DNA from: Leptospira idonii
Lineage (GTDB): Bacteria; Spirochaetota; Leptospiria; Leptospirales; Leptospiraceae
Assembly (NCBI RefSeq): GCF_004770995.1
Contig: NZ_RQHW01000016.1
Location: forward strand, 1-64,000
Direction: 5' to 3'
DNA: 64,000 nucleotides
Shown here piece by piece: positions 18,062-28,180 of the stretch (positions are counted from its first letter, which is position 1; each line of letters starts with the position of its first letter). Both the position numbers and the translations under genes were made by a program. Below the pieces are notes generated by a model. That model ran no database searches and had not been told where the DNA came from. It saw only the letters and a program-made list of their open reading frames with translations.

Positions 18062-18352
18062 ATGAAAAAAACGATTTGTCTGGTTTCTGCGAGCCTATCA
18101 TTATTCCTAGGCTTGAGTCTCAATGCGGCAGATTTCCCAAAATGCAAAGAAGCTTGTGAAAAGTATTACAACTGCTCCATCCAAGTTCATCCTACTGCAA
18201 CGGAAGATCAAAAACAAATGCTTAAAAAAGGTTGCGATTTCAATTGCAACAAACCCAAGTTCTACAACCAAATCGCAGGCTGCTTGACTTCCTCCGGAAA
18301 TACATGCCAATCCTTCAGTGCCTGCATCATGAAACAAATGGGCGGCAAATAA
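18062..18352 (+). CDS. Small Cys-rich exported protein
   Basis: 96-residue protein with a signal peptide (KKTICLVSASLSLFLGLSLNAA, cleavage after about residue 23). The mature 73 residues contain eight Cys in CKEACEKYYNC, GCDFNC, GCL, TCQSFSAC, which suggests a disulfide-knotted helical protein in the periplasm. Similar small Cys-rich proteins are recurrent in Leptospira, with no known function. ATG 18062 is chosen because AGGAAAAAGG precedes it; an upstream ATG at 18041 starts on the tRNA's last base. Confidence 0.75.
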   Translation: MKKTICLVSASLSLFLGLSLNAADFPKCKEACEKYYNCSIQVHPTATEDQKQMLKKGCDFNCNKPKFYNQIAGCLTSSGNTCQSFSACIMKQMGGK

Positions 18353-18406
18353 AGACCGTCTTTCTTTGTTTTCTTAAATCACAAACAAACTAAACACAAT
18401 ATTTGA

Positions 18407-18433
18407 ATCTTCCCTTCTAAAAGAAGGGAAGAT
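18407..18433. terminator. Perfect hairpin between convergent genes, possible bidirectional terminator
   Basis: ATCTTCCCTTCT (18407-18418) and AGAAGGGAAGAT (18422-18433) form a perfect 12-bp stem around AAA, in the gap between the Cys-rich gene and the ankyrin gene. There is no T run on either side, so termination is plausible but unproven. Confidence 0.45.
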
Positions 18434-18515
18434 GAATCTAGTATAGATCGGGCCCAATTAAGGGTCTGATAGATGCTTTGTTGATAGGAAAAGATAAATT
18501 TAAAATAACTAGGAT

Positions 18516-19376
18516 TTAGTCTTTTGCACCTAAAGATTCTAGTTTTGTTATCAAACTAAATAACTTTCTTTTCTTTGCAATACTGAGGGCCGAATCACCA
18601 AAATTGTTTCTATCGTTAATATTCGCGCCAGCATTAACCAACAAATCAACTATTACTAAATGATTTTCACTTGGGTAAGACGCATCAGACGGAGCTAAAA
18701 TTACACTGTATCCTTTATAATCTTTGATATTTACATCGGCTTTAAATTTCAATAATAGAGTGACGGTTTCGATATGTCCATTTGATGCAGCGTGCATTAT
18801 GGGAGTAATGTTTAGATTGTCAGCTAAATTCGGATTTGCGCCATTGATCAGTAATTCTTCAATGATTTTAGAATAGCCTCTAATCGCAGCATGCATCAAA
18901 GGAGTACCTTTATGTTTCGTAAGGTGGTTTATATTCATTCCTCTTTCGATCAGAAACTTCAATGCATCCAAATTACCAATTTCTGCCGCTAGAATTAATG
19001 CATTTCCTCCATTTGGAGTTTCAGCTGAAATATCGGCTCCATTTTCTAATAAAAGTTTCATAACCTTTGGATTTGAATATACGGAAAAAATAAAAGGAGT
19101 AAATCCTCTGGAGTCGACTGAATTAATATCCGCTTTTAAGGACAGCAGCTTGTTGATACAATGAAGATTACCGATTTTCGCAAAATAGGAAATGATTGGA
19201 ATTCCACTATCAACTTTAACATTGATTTTAGAATTATCTTGAAATAAGACTTCCGAGTTAGTTGAATTACAAGATTTTAGATATTCGAACTCTTGAAATT
19301 CTTTGTTTTTCCTATTTGCTGTGCTACAACTTAACATTAATAACACTATTACAATTATATTTTTACTGTGTCTCAT
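18516..19376 (-). CDS. Ankyrin-repeat lipoprotein
   Basis: 286 residues. The N terminus KNIIVIVLLMLSCSTANRK is a lipoprotein signal with lipobox LMLSC, so the mature protein would be anchored to a membrane through Cys17. From about residue 60 there are six or so ankyrin repeats, for example LLSLKADINSVDSRGFTPFIFSVYSNPKVMKLLLENGAD and TPLMHAAIRGYSKIIEELLINGANPNLAD. They form a protein-binding stack. ATG 19376 has a strong AAGGAG site. The gene is AT-rich and lies beside the DUF4062 gene in what looks like an acquired pocket. Partner unknown. Confidence 0.83.
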   Translation of the reverse strand: MRHSKNIIVIVLLMLSCSTANRKNKEFQEFEYLKSCNSTNSEVLFQDNSKINVKVDSGIPIISYFAKIGNLHCINKLLSLKADINSVDSRGFTPFIFSVYSNPKVMKLLLENGADISAETPNGGNALILAAEIGNLDALKFLIERGMNINHLTKHKGTPLMHAAIRGYSKIIEELLINGANPNLADNLNITPIMHAASNGHIETVTLLLKFKADVNIKDYKGYSVILAPSDASYPSENHLVIVDLLVNAGANINDRNNFGDSALSIAKKRKLFSLITKLESLGAKD

Positions 19377-19498
19377 ATTTTCTCCTTAGTGTGTATAAAC
19401 TTGCTTACCGAAGTTAGCTAGACTGACACGTTGTACGGTTACAAAAGGAATGACATTAGAAACTAAAACCAAAGCAGTAGCTATGCAATACTCTTTGA

Positions 19499-20326
19499 TT
19501 ATTTAAATTTTCCTTTTAAAATATCATTCTTTATGTTTTCTATATCTTTATCAGTATAAGAATGAAAGGAATTAAAAATAGATAAAGATAAAATTCCATG
19601 TGAGCCCTGTCTTGCGTTCAAGATTTCTAATTTGTTCAAACTTGGTAATAATTTCTTAAACCTATAATCACCTAGAGCTTCGATAAAATTATCGATTGCG
19701 TCATTATTTTTTCTAAAATTTGGGAGATTGTCTAAAAATAGTAAAAGATCCTCATTTTCATCCGAAAGATTTGGTAGTAAATTTTTACTTTCTTTATAGA
19801 AATTAGAAATATTTTTAAAATATGGATTCTGATTTATAACTAGTGAAAGCTGATTCCTTATCAAATTTTCAAAGTCGCGATAATTATCGTATTCAAAGAA
19901 AATTCCCTGCTTTTTAATTATTTCTTTAAACGTCTTTAAATTTGAATATTGGTCATTGTTAATTCTTTCCGGTTTTATCTCTGCATTGGAAAAATATACC
20001 ATTGCAGGTTTCCCTAGCTCAATATGTTTTGTGATTTCTTCAACAGTTCCACTTTCATACGTTTCCGTTGGGCTACCAAGTCTTGTCCAAAAAATAGCGA
20101 TTAGCAAATCTGCTTTTTCTAGTATTTGATCATTTATTTCATTCTGAGGTCCTTGAGCTAAATTAGCATAAACATTTTTCTCCCATCTTAAAGACTTTAG
20201 AATCAAGTTATATAAGTTTGAATTTGCAATATTCCACTCGTCTATGATTTCATTTACTATTTGTCTTTCTTTAATAACATCGGAAGGGGAAGCAATGAAT
20301 ACTTCGATAACTGTAGCGTTAAACAA
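19499..20326 (-). CDS. DUF4062-domain protein, possible defence or signalling factor
   Basis: 275 residues. The N-terminal ~150 match the DUF4062 pattern: IEVFIASPSDVIKERQIVNEIIDEWN (7-32), QGPQNEINDQILEKADLLIAIFWTRLGSPTETYESGTVEEI (58-98) and KPAMVYFSN. This fold is related to TIR and nucleoside deoxyribosyltransferase folds and occurs at the N terminus of some STAND-type immune proteins. Here it is followed only by about 120 residues of unrecognised sequence. The start is TTG 20326 with GGTGAG upstream. The gene is AT-rich compared with smc next door. Function is not established; a defence role is inference. Confidence 0.68.
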   Translation of the reverse strand: MFNATVIEVFIASPSDVIKERQIVNEIIDEWNIANSNLYNLILKSLRWEKNVYANLAQGPQNEINDQILEKADLLIAIFWTRLGSPTETYESGTVEEITKHIELGKPAMVYFSNAEIKPERINNDQYSNLKTFKEIIKKQGIFFEYDNYRDFENLIRNQLSLVINQNPYFKNISNFYKESKNLLPNLSDENEDLLLFLDNLPNFRKNNDAIDNFIEALGDYRFKKLLPSLNKLEILNARQGSHGILSLSIFNSFHSYTDKDIENIKNDILKGKFK

Positions 20327-20402
20327 AATCAGCTCACCATCAAATCTAAAAATATTACAGAACTACTTCTTATCGAAAAAAGAAAAACTCCACAAAACCG
20401 AA

Positions 20403-23183
20403 CTAATCGTTCGTTCCCGTTTTAGGAAGATTCTTCGAAAAGACTTTAGCTTCATCCAAACGGAGAGAAACGATCTTAGAAATTCCAGGCTCTTCATTGG
20501 TCACCCCGAAGATTGCATTTGCTCGGGAGATGGTAGACTGTGCGTGAGATACCACAATGAATTGAGTTTTATCTTTGAATCGATCCAAAATTTGGCAGAA
20601 TCTTAACTTGTTGGCTTCGTCCAGAGCAGCATCGATCTCATCCAAAAAGCAGAACGGGCTGGGTTTCACCATGTAAATTGCAAATAACAATGCAATGGCG
20701 GTAAGAGACTTTTCTCCTCCGGATAAAAGCCTCAGGTTCTGAACATGTTTTCCGGGAGGCTCTGCCATAATTTCCACTCCCGAATTGAGAGAATCTTCTT
20801 TTTCGGTGAGTTCTAAAGTAGCCCTTCCTCCGTTGAATAACGTGGAGAAGGTTTCCTGAAAATTGGCTTTGATCTTTTCGAATGTTTCTTGGAAAAGTTT
20901 TTCCGATTGTTCGTTGATTCGTTTTAAAACATCTTCTATATCTTTTTTGGAACTTTCGATATCTTCTTTTTGTTTGAGATTGTGTTCGTAAACTTCTTTG
21001 ATGTTTCTATATTCCTCAATCGCCAAAGGATTGATGGAACCCAAAAGTTGAATCTCGGACTTGGCGGATCTCAATCTTTTTTCTTCCGATTTCTGATCCA
21101 ATACCAACTCTCTTTTCTCAACTTCCAATTCGGAATCTGTCAAGGAAAAGTCGTTATAAAGTTCTTCGATCAAAGAGTCGATTTGCACTTTCAAAGCGGA
21201 AGAAGTTCTTTCTTTCTCGGACAACAAAGGAAGAAGTGTTTGGAACACTTCCTGATTTTTGGAGATATTTGCCTTAAGATTTTGAATATCATCCAACAAA
21301 GACTGCAGAGTCTCTTTTTCAGATTCCAAAATTTTACTCATGGAAAGAAATTCTTGATAAGCATCTTCGATTTCTTTTTCCAAACTGATCACTTCTTTTT
21401 CCAAGAATTCTCTTTTCTCTCGGATGGAAGCCTCTTGTTCTTTGGTTGCGGAAATTCTTTTTTGAATTTCGACGATTCTTTCCTCCAAACCAAGCAATTG
21501 TTTGGTTTGGTTTTCCATTCTACCTTGGGATTCCAAAAGTTTCTTTTCTAAGTCTACAATGATATTTCTAGTATCTTCCCATTCGTTTCGAAATACTAAA
21601 ATCTGCGCTTGGCTTTCTCGAATGTTTCTAGTTAGATTTTCGTTCTCCAAAAGGAGATCTTCGATCTCCTGATCCACTAACTCTTTTTTGGAAAGAACCC
21701 CGTCTTTGTCGAAAAGCAGATTCCTAAAGCTGTCTTCTTTCTCCAAAAATTGACTGAGTTTGTTTTTATAATCCAAAAGATCGAGTTTGGAAAGTTCATT
21801 TTGCAGATCGGAATACTGACCGCCGCTCAGATAAGAAAGAGAAGTTTCCAAGTTCATTTGAAAGCCGTCTAACTTAGACAAAAGCACAGCCTTATCATCG
21901 TTCCGTCTGTCTTCGCTTTCTCTGGATTCCTTTTTTTTGTTCTCCAATTCCAAAATCAAATCTTGAATGATTAATTTCTGTTTTTCTCTTAAAGAGATAT
22001 GTCTTTTTTCGTTTTCCCCGATGCGAGTCTCTTTTCTAGTGATGGACTCTTCTTCCGATTTGATTTGGGATTCTAAAGTGAGCTTATGATTTTCCAGTTT
22101 TTGAATTTCTGAAGCCAGATTGGATTGAATCTCTTTCTGACGCTCATTCTCCAACTCAATGTTCTTTTTCTCCACTTCCAAACGGATCGTGGACTGAGTC
22201 TCTTCATCTAATAAAGATACGATTTCGGAAATACGCACATCGTATTCGGAGATAAAGGTTTTGTTTTTAGAGATTTTTTCCTTTTGGATTTGGGTTTTGG
22301 AAAGATGATCGAAAAGTTTTTTGTCGATTTCCGCAATTTCCTTCTCTTTAGTTTCCTTTACCTTCTCTTTTTCGCTGATTAAGTTCGTTTCGTCCTGAAT
22401 TTGGGACAAAATGTTCTTATTTTTGTCCCGGATGTCCTGGAGTTCTTCGTCGGATTTTTTCATCCTTTTTTTGAAATCGGTCAATTTCAGATAACGAAGA
22501 TTTTTATCAGACTCATCTAACTCTTGTTTTAATTTAAAATAAGTTTCTGCTTTTTCGGATTGTTTTTCCTTAATCTCCATCTCGCCCAACATCGCTCTCA
22601 TGATGTCTTGGATGCGGAGAAGGTTTTGATTGGTATCGTCAAGTTTTTTGGTGGCTTCTTTACGATCCAATTTGAATCGAGAAACTCCCGCCGCTTCTTC
22701 AAAAATGGCACGTCTCTCTTCCGGTTTGGAATTGAGGATTTGATCCACTCTTCCTTGCTCTAAAATGGAATAACTGGATTTACCGATTCCGGTATCCAAT
22801 AATGTTTTTTCTATATCCTTACGTGCGGATCGAACATCGTTTAGATAGTATTCGTTTTCTCCGTCCGGATACAGTCTTCTTGTGATTTTAACGGAAGGGA
22901 AATCGACAGAGAAATAATGATCGTGATTATCGAATAAAATAGATACTTCGGAAAAACCTGCAGCTCGCCTACTCTCTGTTCCGTGGAAGATGACGTCGTC
23001 CATCTTCTCTCCCCGAAGTCCCTTGGCACTTTTTTCGCCGAAAACCCATTTTACGGAATCGACTATATTTGACTTACCGGAACCATTGGGACCTACTACG
23101 GCAGTGAAGCCTGGGTCGAAAGCGATTTCCGTTTCGTCTGCAAAGGTTTTAAATCCAACAATATTTAGGCTTTTTAGATGCAT
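20403..23183 (-). CDS. smc: SMC chromosome segregation ATPase, short form
   Basis: 926-residue SMC protein that should dimerise and, with ScpAB, organise the chromosome. The N-terminal head begins [16 protein letters not shown], with Walker [10 protein letters not shown] (31-39) and the Q-loop region [14 protein letters not shown]. The C-terminal head has the signature [16 protein letters not shown] and Walker [14 protein letters not shown]. Two long coiled coils lie between them. The middle (roughly 420-510) lacks the conserved hinge glycines, and the protein is about 250 residues shorter than usual. ATG 23183 is preferred over upstream starts, since SMC proteins begin at this motif. A weak hairpin overlaps the stop. 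Confidence 0.9.
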   Translation of the reverse strand: MHLKSLNIVGFKTFADETEIAFDPGFTAVVGPNGSGKSNIVDSVKWVFGEKSAKGLRGEKMDDVIFHGTESRRAAGFSEVSILFDNHDHYFSVDFPSVKITRRLYPDGENEYYLNDVRSARKDIEKTLLDTGIGKSSYSILEQGRVDQILNSKPEERRAIFEEAAGVSRFKLDRKEATKKLDDTNQNLLRIQDIMRAMLGEMEIKEKQSEKAETYFKLKQELDESDKNLRYLKLTDFKKRMKKSDEELQDIRDKNKNILSQIQDETNLISEKEKVKETKEKEIAEIDKKLFDHLSKTQIQKEKISKNKTFISEYDVRISEIVSLLDEETQSTIRLEVEKKNIELENERQKEIQSNLASEIQKLENHKLTLESQIKSEEESITRKETRIGENEKRHISLREKQKLIIQDLILELENKKKESRESEDRRNDDKAVLLSKLDGFQMNLETSLSYLSGGQYSDLQNELSKLDLLDYKNKLSQFLEKEDSFRNLLFDKDGVLSKKELVDQEIEDLLLENENLTRNIRESQAQILVFRNEWEDTRNIIVDLEKKLLESQGRMENQTKQLLGLEERIVEIQKRISATKEQEASIREKREFLEKEVISLEKEIEDAYQEFLSMSKILESEKETLQSLLDDIQNLKANISKNQEVFQTLLPLLSEKERTSSALKVQIDSLIEELYNDFSLTDSELEVEKRELVLDQKSEEKRLRSAKSEIQLLGSINPLAIEEYRNIKEVYEHNLKQKEDIESSKKDIEDVLKRINEQSEKLFQETFEKIKANFQETFSTLFNGGRATLELTEKEDSLNSGVEIMAEPPGKHVQNLRLLSGGEKSLTAIALLFAIYMVKPSPFCFLDEIDAALDEANKLRFCQILDRFKDKTQFIVVSHAQSTISRANAIFGVTNEEPGISKIVSLRLDEAKVFSKNLPKTGTND

Positions 23184-23261
23184 ATATGTTTGCCTTATCA
23201 TTCCCTCTTGTTTCCCGGTTGACATTCCAGGGAGACATAAGAAAAAACTTTAGATAGTATT

Positions 23262-25121
23262 ATGTCCCAAAATATGGATACCATTTCCAGTGAAATTTTT
23301 GAAAGAAAGCCGTACTTGCGAAATTATTTCCAAAAATGGGATTCGGCAAACTTATGGGACATAATTCCTGCGAAAGACCCTGGACAGTATTATGTCTCAT
23401 ATAACGGCAAAGCGCTCTCCTCTCAATTTTCCCCGGACAAACAAGCAGAAAGGCAGTTAGAATCACATAACTTAAAAGATACGGATGTGGTAATTCTATT
23501 CGGATTAGGAAATCCTCATTTGATCAGAAGAATCAACCAAAAACTAAGACCGGGGCAAATCTTCGTAATATTAGGTGAAGATCCTTGCCAAGTTCCCCTT
23601 CTCTGGGAGGCGGCACTCAAAGAAACCATGCAGGTTCCAGGAAGACATGTGTTTTCCGGAGAAACATTTTTTCCTGTTGGTATGAACTATTTGGAATCTC
23701 TCCCCGTAGATAGAATCAGCGGAGTAAAAATCATTCGTAACCAAATGGATGTTACAAGAGAAAGTTTTTATACGGAAGCGGAGGCGAGAATCCAATCCGT
23801 TTTCTCAGCAAAGATGAGCGATCTACTCACCAAGTTCGAATTCGAAAGACTATGGGTCAAAAATTCCATCTGGAATTTGGTTCAGGTTTCCAACACTCCC
23901 CCTTTTCGATTTCAAATTTCAGAATTAAAAGATCAGTTCTCCGGTTTATCCGCCATACTTGTGTCTGCCGGCCCCAGTCTCCGTAAAAACCTCAAGTATC
24001 TCCACCTAATTAGAGATAAAGTATTCGTATTATCCTGCGACACCTCTCTTAAAGTGCTTCTCAAAGAAGGAATCATCCCCGACGGAGTGGTCACTTTGGA
24101 TGCACAGACAAATTCATTTTTTCATTTTATGGGAGAGGATCTACATCCCATTCCCTTATTTGCCGATTTAGTGAGTTCTCCCACACTTCTACGAGAGCCG
24201 ATGTTTCGTTCCGTCATCCATTCCGTTACCGCCAAATTCCAAGTAGATGCGGAAGGAAGTCTCATCAGAGAAGTGACCGCAGGAGGAGAATTGGCAAACT
24301 CCATCTTCAAGGATTTGGGAGACATCCAATCGGGAGGAAGTGTAGCTACCACAGCGTTCGATATGCTTCGTTTTATGGGCTTCACCGACCTTTATTTTAT
24401 CGGTCAAGATCTAGCTTACTCAGGAAGAGAGATCCATTCCACAGGCACCCATCACAACGAAAAATGGCTCACTCAAGTAAATCGAAAACAAAGTTTGGAA
24501 AGAATCAACGAAGTCATCATTCGAAAGAGAGAAACGAAAGAAGTTCCTTCCTGCGGCGGGGGAACTGTCCTTACCGATTATGTTTTGGAACTCTACAGAC
24601 ATTGGTTCGAAGAGTCGGCACGCACTGTGGACCTAAAGCTCACAAACCTCAATGAAGACGGAGCCCTCATCGAAGGGTTTCAGAATTCATCTCCCGAACA
24701 AGGGATCAAAGACCTTCTGACGCGGCCAGACCACAACTATCCTTGGAGAAAATTTCCTGCATGGAAATTGGCTTTGGAAGGAAAAGAACCTAAACCCTCC
24801 TCCGAATCCCAATCGGAAAAATCGAAAGCATTGTTTTTGGAAATCAAAACAGATCTCAGATTCGTGGAAGAAGAAGTAGGAAAATGGGAAAAGGAGAACC
24901 TAAACGCTGTGGATTTACAATCTTCTCCCGTTTGGGAATGGTTAAAAAACCAAACCTATCTAAGGCGGATGGTTCGCAAAACAGAGATTTATCTGGTGAG
25001 ACACAAAGAATTGGGTTTGGATCGAAAAAATAAAATTCTGATGCAGTCGATCCGAAAGGAATTGAGATATTTGAAAAAGAGCCTTTATCCTATGAGTGAA
25101 ATGTTTTCCTCAAAAGGATGA
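23262..25121 (+). CDS. DUF115 motility-associated glycosyltransferase-like protein
   Basis: 619 residues of the DUF115/6-hydroxymethylpterin pyrophosphokinase-like group that includes Maf flagellin glycosyltransferases. The core (about 220-420) contains SAILVSAGPSLRKNLKYL, FVLSCDTSLKVLLKEGIIPDGVVTLDAQ, SVATTAFDMLRFMGFTDLYFIGQDLAYS and HSTGTHH. Family members transfer nonulosonic acids to flagellin. In a spirochaete with periplasmic flagella this fits flagellar filament modification, but no sugar-biosynthesis genes are nearby, so the substrate is open. Divergent from smc across 78 bp. Its 3' end overlaps the convergent gene by 37 bases. Confidence 0.78.
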   Translation: MSQNMDTISSEIFERKPYLRNYFQKWDSANLWDIIPAKDPGQYYVSYNGKALSSQFSPDKQAERQLESHNLKDTDVVILFGLGNPHLIRRINQKLRPGQIFVILGEDPCQVPLLWEAALKETMQVPGRHVFSGETFFPVGMNYLESLPVDRISGVKIIRNQMDVTRESFYTEAEARIQSVFSAKMSDLLTKFEFERLWVKNSIWNLVQVSNTPPFRFQISELKDQFSGLSAILVSAGPSLRKNLKYLHLIRDKVFVLSCDTSLKVLLKEGIIPDGVVTLDAQTNSFFHFMGEDLHPIPLFADLVSSPTLLREPMFRSVIHSVTAKFQVDAEGSLIREVTAGGELANSIFKDLGDIQSGGSVATTAFDMLRFMGFTDLYFIGQDLAYSGREIHSTGTHHNEKWLTQVNRKQSLERINEVIIRKRETKEVPSCGGGTVLTDYVLELYRHWFEESARTVDLKLTNLNEDGALIEGFQNSSPEQGIKDLLTRPDHNYPWRKFPAWKLALEGKEPKPSSESQSEKSKALFLEIKTDLRFVEEEVGKWEKENLNAVDLQSSPVWEWLKNQTYLRRMVRKTEIYLVRHKELGLDRKNKILMQSIRKELRYLKKSLYPMSEMFSSKG

Positions 25122-25714
25122 AACACTGCATCGTCGATAAATTCAGGAAAATAATCAAAAAATAATTTCTGAGACACCACCCTGTAGTAAAAAGGATTCT
25201 TCTCATTGAACGCATCCGTAAAGGAAAGTTCGGGCAGTTGATGAAAATTGATCCTCTCTTCGAAATTGATAAAGTCCCTTCTAGTTAGATCGGGACGAAG
25301 TTCGATGATCACATCCTTCATCATATTCCAATCCAATTTGAATGTCATCCTCACTCCTCTGAAGGCGGGAGATCGTTCCACCAAATTGACCAATCTTTTC
25401 ACTGGACAATCTTTTTTGTAATAAGGAGTAACATAGACCTTGATGAATCGTGCGGATAATCCTAGAGGCTCCCAGATCTGCTCCGGTGCTTTTTCCAAAG
25501 AAGATTCTTGTTTGATTTCGGAAAGAATGACATGTAATTCGGGGATTTGTTTTTTTCCCGCAAGAAGAGTGTTGTATTCTTCCACTCCGAACTCTCCGAA
25601 ATAAAGCCATTTGTAGTAGTCTTGAATTTCAGCTTCAGGATGTTCTTCTACGAACTTAGTGATTAAAAAAAGTTTTTCCTTATGAGAAAGGGAAGGTTCT
25701 TTTTCAATTTGCAT
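25085..25714 (-). CDS. Protein of unknown function in the der-plsY operon
   Basis: 209-residue soluble protein, no signal or membrane segment, and no family I recognise. It has a helical N terminus rich in Glu and Lys, then mixed segments with many aromatic residues (YYKWLYFGEFGVEEYN, FIKVYVTPYYKKDC, PFYYRVVSQKLFFDYFPEF). Its start overlaps the end of plsY by 11 bases, indicating translational coupling, so it is likely a real gene. The last 37 bases overlap the convergent DUF115 gene. Confidence 0.65.
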   Translation of the reverse strand: MQIEKEPSLSHKEKLFLITKFVEEHPEAEIQDYYKWLYFGEFGVEEYNTLLAGKKQIPELHVILSEIKQESSLEKAPEQIWEPLGLSARFIKVYVTPYYKKDCPVKRLVNLVERSPAFRGVRMTFKLDWNMMKDVIIELRPDLTRRDFINFEERINFHQLPELSFTDAFNEKNPFYYRVVSQKLFFDYFPEFIDDAVFHPFEENISLIG

Positions 25715-26336
25715 CTTTCACTGCCTTAAGTTCTTTACCGATTAACATACGTTTAATGTTTTCCCTGTGAGAGAAGGTAATCAGAAAAAAAGTGCAGATA
25801 AGTACAAGAAAAACCAAAGGAGAGTATTCCGCTTCGGGAAGATATTTGGACATACTCCAGTACCAAACAGGCATGGACAATGTTCCTAATATGGAACCCA
25901 AAGAAACGAAACCACTGAGCTTATAAACTAGAAAGAAAATGACTACGGCACATAAGGTCACCATCGGCACCAAACTCAAATAAACGCCGAGTGCTGTGGC
26001 AACTCCCTTGCCTCCCTTAAAATGAAGAAAAGGAGTGAATGTATGACCTAGGATCGCAATGGAACCGAGTAGAATTTGGATGGTAATGAGAGAAAAAGAA
26101 TCTTGAGTGGAGGCAACGTAACCTGCAAGTGCTACGGGGATGGCACCTTTGAGAGCATCCAGAAAAAGAGCGATGATGCCGTATTTCCAGCCGATCACTC
26201 GGCCCACATTGGTGGCTCCAATGTTTTTACTTCCGTGTTCTCTCAGATCAATTCCTTTGATCTTTTTAGCGAGAATGTAACCTACTGGGATTCCACCAAA
26301 TAGGTAACTGGCAAGAATAGAGGCGGCAAGAATCAT
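25704..26336 (-). CDS. plsY: Acyl-phosphate:glycerol-3-phosphate acyltransferase
   Basis: 210-residue inner-membrane enzyme making 1-acylglycerol-3-phosphate from acyl-phosphate, the first committed step of phospholipid synthesis. The three PlsY motifs are present: YLFGGIPVGYILAK with DLREHGSKNIGATNVGR, LGHTFTPFLHFKGGKGVATALG, and the C-terminal FSHRENIKRMLIGKE. About five membrane helices. ATG 26336 overlaps the der stop by 4 bases. PlsX is not in this window. Confidence 0.93.
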   Translation of the reverse strand: MILAASILASYLFGGIPVGYILAKKIKGIDLREHGSKNIGATNVGRVIGWKYGIIALFLDALKGAIPVALAGYVASTQDSFSLITIQILLGSIAILGHTFTPFLHFKGGKGVATALGVYLSLVPMVTLCAVVIFFLVYKLSGFVSLGSILGTLSMPVWYWSMSKYLPEAEYSPLVFLVLICTFFLITFSHRENIKRMLIGKELKAVKDAN

Positions 26337-27688
26337 TCCCTGCTCTCCTTAGTGTTGTCTTTTCTGTTTCGAAGTTCGATCTCGACGGATAAACCTTCTA
26401 GCCCGAACTCGCTCACTATACTCTTTCGGTAGAAAGATAAAATATTCGACGGAAAGAGTTTAGAATCGTTAACAAAAAATAAAATTTTAAAAGGGCTCTG
26501 AGAGACCTGAGTGGCATAAAATACCTTCGGAGGTCGATTCGACGCCTTCTGTACCTTATTTTTCCCTCCCCATTTCCCGAGCCAGTCATTTAGCGCCCTT
26601 GTAGTCAGCTTTTTCTGGGACTTTTCATAGAGTTCGACACACAATTCCAGGAGTTTATGAGTTCTGAGTTTTTCCGTAGCGGAAAGGGAAATCACAGGGC
26701 GTTCCTTTAAAATGGAAAGACGAGCCTCCAAACGATCCTGGTATTTTTTCCAAGAATTGGTTTCCTTATCCTGAACAGCATCCCATTTGTTCACCGCCAA
26801 AATCATCGGTTTTCCCATCTCTTGGATTTCTCCGAAGATCTTTTTATCGAATTCTCCCAAACCTTTCAATGCATCAATGAGAAGGATCACTACGTCCGCC
26901 TGCCCCAAAGCGAATAGAGTTCTTTTGTAGGAATAAAACTCCAAACTCTCTCCCGTTTTGGATTGGCGACGGATCCCTGCGGTATCTATGATCTCGATTT
27001 TTTTTTCGTGAAACATAAACTGGCTGTGAACAGAATCCCTTGTGGTACCTGCCACTTCACTCACAACCGCCCTTTTAAAACCCAAAAAGGTATTGAGAAG
27101 ACTGGACTTTCCCGAATTCGGTTTTCCAATGATAGCGATTTTACAGAAAGGGTCTTCCGGTTTCTTTTTAGCAGCAGGAAGCAGGAAATTGATTTTATCG
27201 AATAACAAAGAAAAGTTTCTTCTGCCTGTGGCGGAAATGGGAACAATTTCGTTCAAACCCAGCTGATAGAATGGCTCCAGATCGTATTCGTCCTGATCGG
27301 TATCTACTTTGTTTACTATGGAAAGAACCGGAATTTCAGAAAGGGTCTCGTCTTTTTTCAAAAGGTCGATGAGTTTGTGGTCATAAGGACGAAGATCCTT
27401 ATGATCCATGATATGCAAAATCAAATCGGAATTTCTAAGATGTTCGAATGCGATCTCTATGATTTCCTTGGAAATCTCATCCAAACTTTCTATATCCAAA
27501 CCAGGAGTATCGCAAAGATAAAAAGGAATTTTAAACTCCTCTCTTTCCACTAACTTCTGCAATACGTCTCTAGTCACCCCGGGAACGTTTTGAGTGATGG
27601 CACTTTGCGCTTTTAAAAAGGCGTTGAATAATGTGGATTTTCCCACGTTCTGTCTACCGACAATGGTTACTACGGGGAGTCCTTTCAT
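26333..27688 (-). CDS. der: Ribosome-assembly GTPase Der (EngA)
   Basis: 451-residue tandem GTPase that helps mature the 50S subunit. The first G domain has [18 protein letters not shown] and NKVD; the second (from about 180) has [20 protein letters not shown] and NKWD. The KH-like C-terminal domain follows ([28 protein letters not shown]). An ATGA overlap joins it to smpB upstream and another to plsY downstream, so all are cotranscribed. Confidence 0.95.
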   Translation of the reverse strand: MKGLPVVTIVGRQNVGKSTLFNAFLKAQSAITQNVPGVTRDVLQKLVEREEFKIPFYLCDTPGLDIESLDEISKEIIEIAFEHLRNSDLILHIMDHKDLRPYDHKLIDLLKKDETLSEIPVLSIVNKVDTDQDEYDLEPFYQLGLNEIVPISATGRRNFSLLFDKINFLLPAAKKKPEDPFCKIAIIGKPNSGKSSLLNTFLGFKRAVVSEVAGTTRDSVHSQFMFHEKKIEIIDTAGIRRQSKTGESLEFYSYKRTLFALGQADVVILLIDALKGLGEFDKKIFGEIQEMGKPMILAVNKWDAVQDKETNSWKKYQDRLEARLSILKERPVISLSATEKLRTHKLLELCVELYEKSQKKLTTRALNDWLGKWGGKNKVQKASNRPPKVFYATQVSQSPFKILFFVNDSKLFPSNILSFYRKSIVSEFGLEGLSVEIELRNRKDNTKESRE

Positions 27689-28173
27689 CTACGAAGCCTT
27701 TCCTTGACCGCTCTCTCTATTTCTATCTTAGCTTCTTTCTTCTGGATATCGTCTCGTTTATCGTAAAGTTTTTTCGGTTTTCCCAAAGCAACATCGATCT
27801 TCACCAAACGATTGTTCTTAAAAAAGCAGCGGGTGGCGACAAGCACCAAACCCTTTTCTTTGATGGATCTTTCTATTTTTTCTATTTCTTTCGCCTTTAG
27901 CAAAAGTTTACGAGGTCTGATTTCCGGATGATTCGCATAACCACCGTTCTTGTAAGGAGGGATTTGGAAGTTTTCCAAAAAGACCTCTCCGTTTCTAACC
28001 TTCGCAAAACAATCCGTAAGATTCCCTTTTTTTTCTCTCAGAGATTTCACTTCCGAGCCGGTAAGAACGATCCCTGCCTCATACGAATCGAGTAGTTCGA
28101 AGTTAAACTTCGCCTTTTTATTGATTAAAGGATCGGTCGACCTCGGTTTATCGTCTTTTGCAGTTTTACCCAT
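27685..28173 (-). CDS. smpB: SsrA-binding protein SmpB
   Basis: 162-residue partner of tmRNA in rescuing stalled ribosomes. The OB-fold motifs [40 protein letters not shown] and [22 protein letters not shown] are diagnostic. The basic C-terminal tail ([29 protein letters not shown]) mimics the missing mRNA-tRNA region in the A site. It sits 7 bases past the AAA-vWA gene. The tmRNA gene itself is not in this window. Confidence 0.95.
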   Translation of the reverse strand: MGKTAKDDKPRSTDPLINKKAKFNFELLDSYEAGIVLTGSEVKSLREKKGNLTDCFAKVRNGEVFLENFQIPPYKNGGYANHPEIRPRKLLLKAKEIEKIERSIKEKGLVLVATRCFFKNNRLVKIDVALGKPKKLYDKRDDIQKKEAKIEIERAVKERLRR

Positions 28174-28180
28174 GGGAATC

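Noticed and set aside
20400..20414. Hairpin at the smc stop as a terminator
   Set aside because: Only a five-base stem with a weak GTTTTG after it; not enough to call.
20970..21551. Long plus-strand frame opposite smc, Phe-rich
   Set aside because: It is the mirror of the Glu/Lys-rich coiled coil, whose GAA/AAA codons read as TTC/TTT on the other strand.
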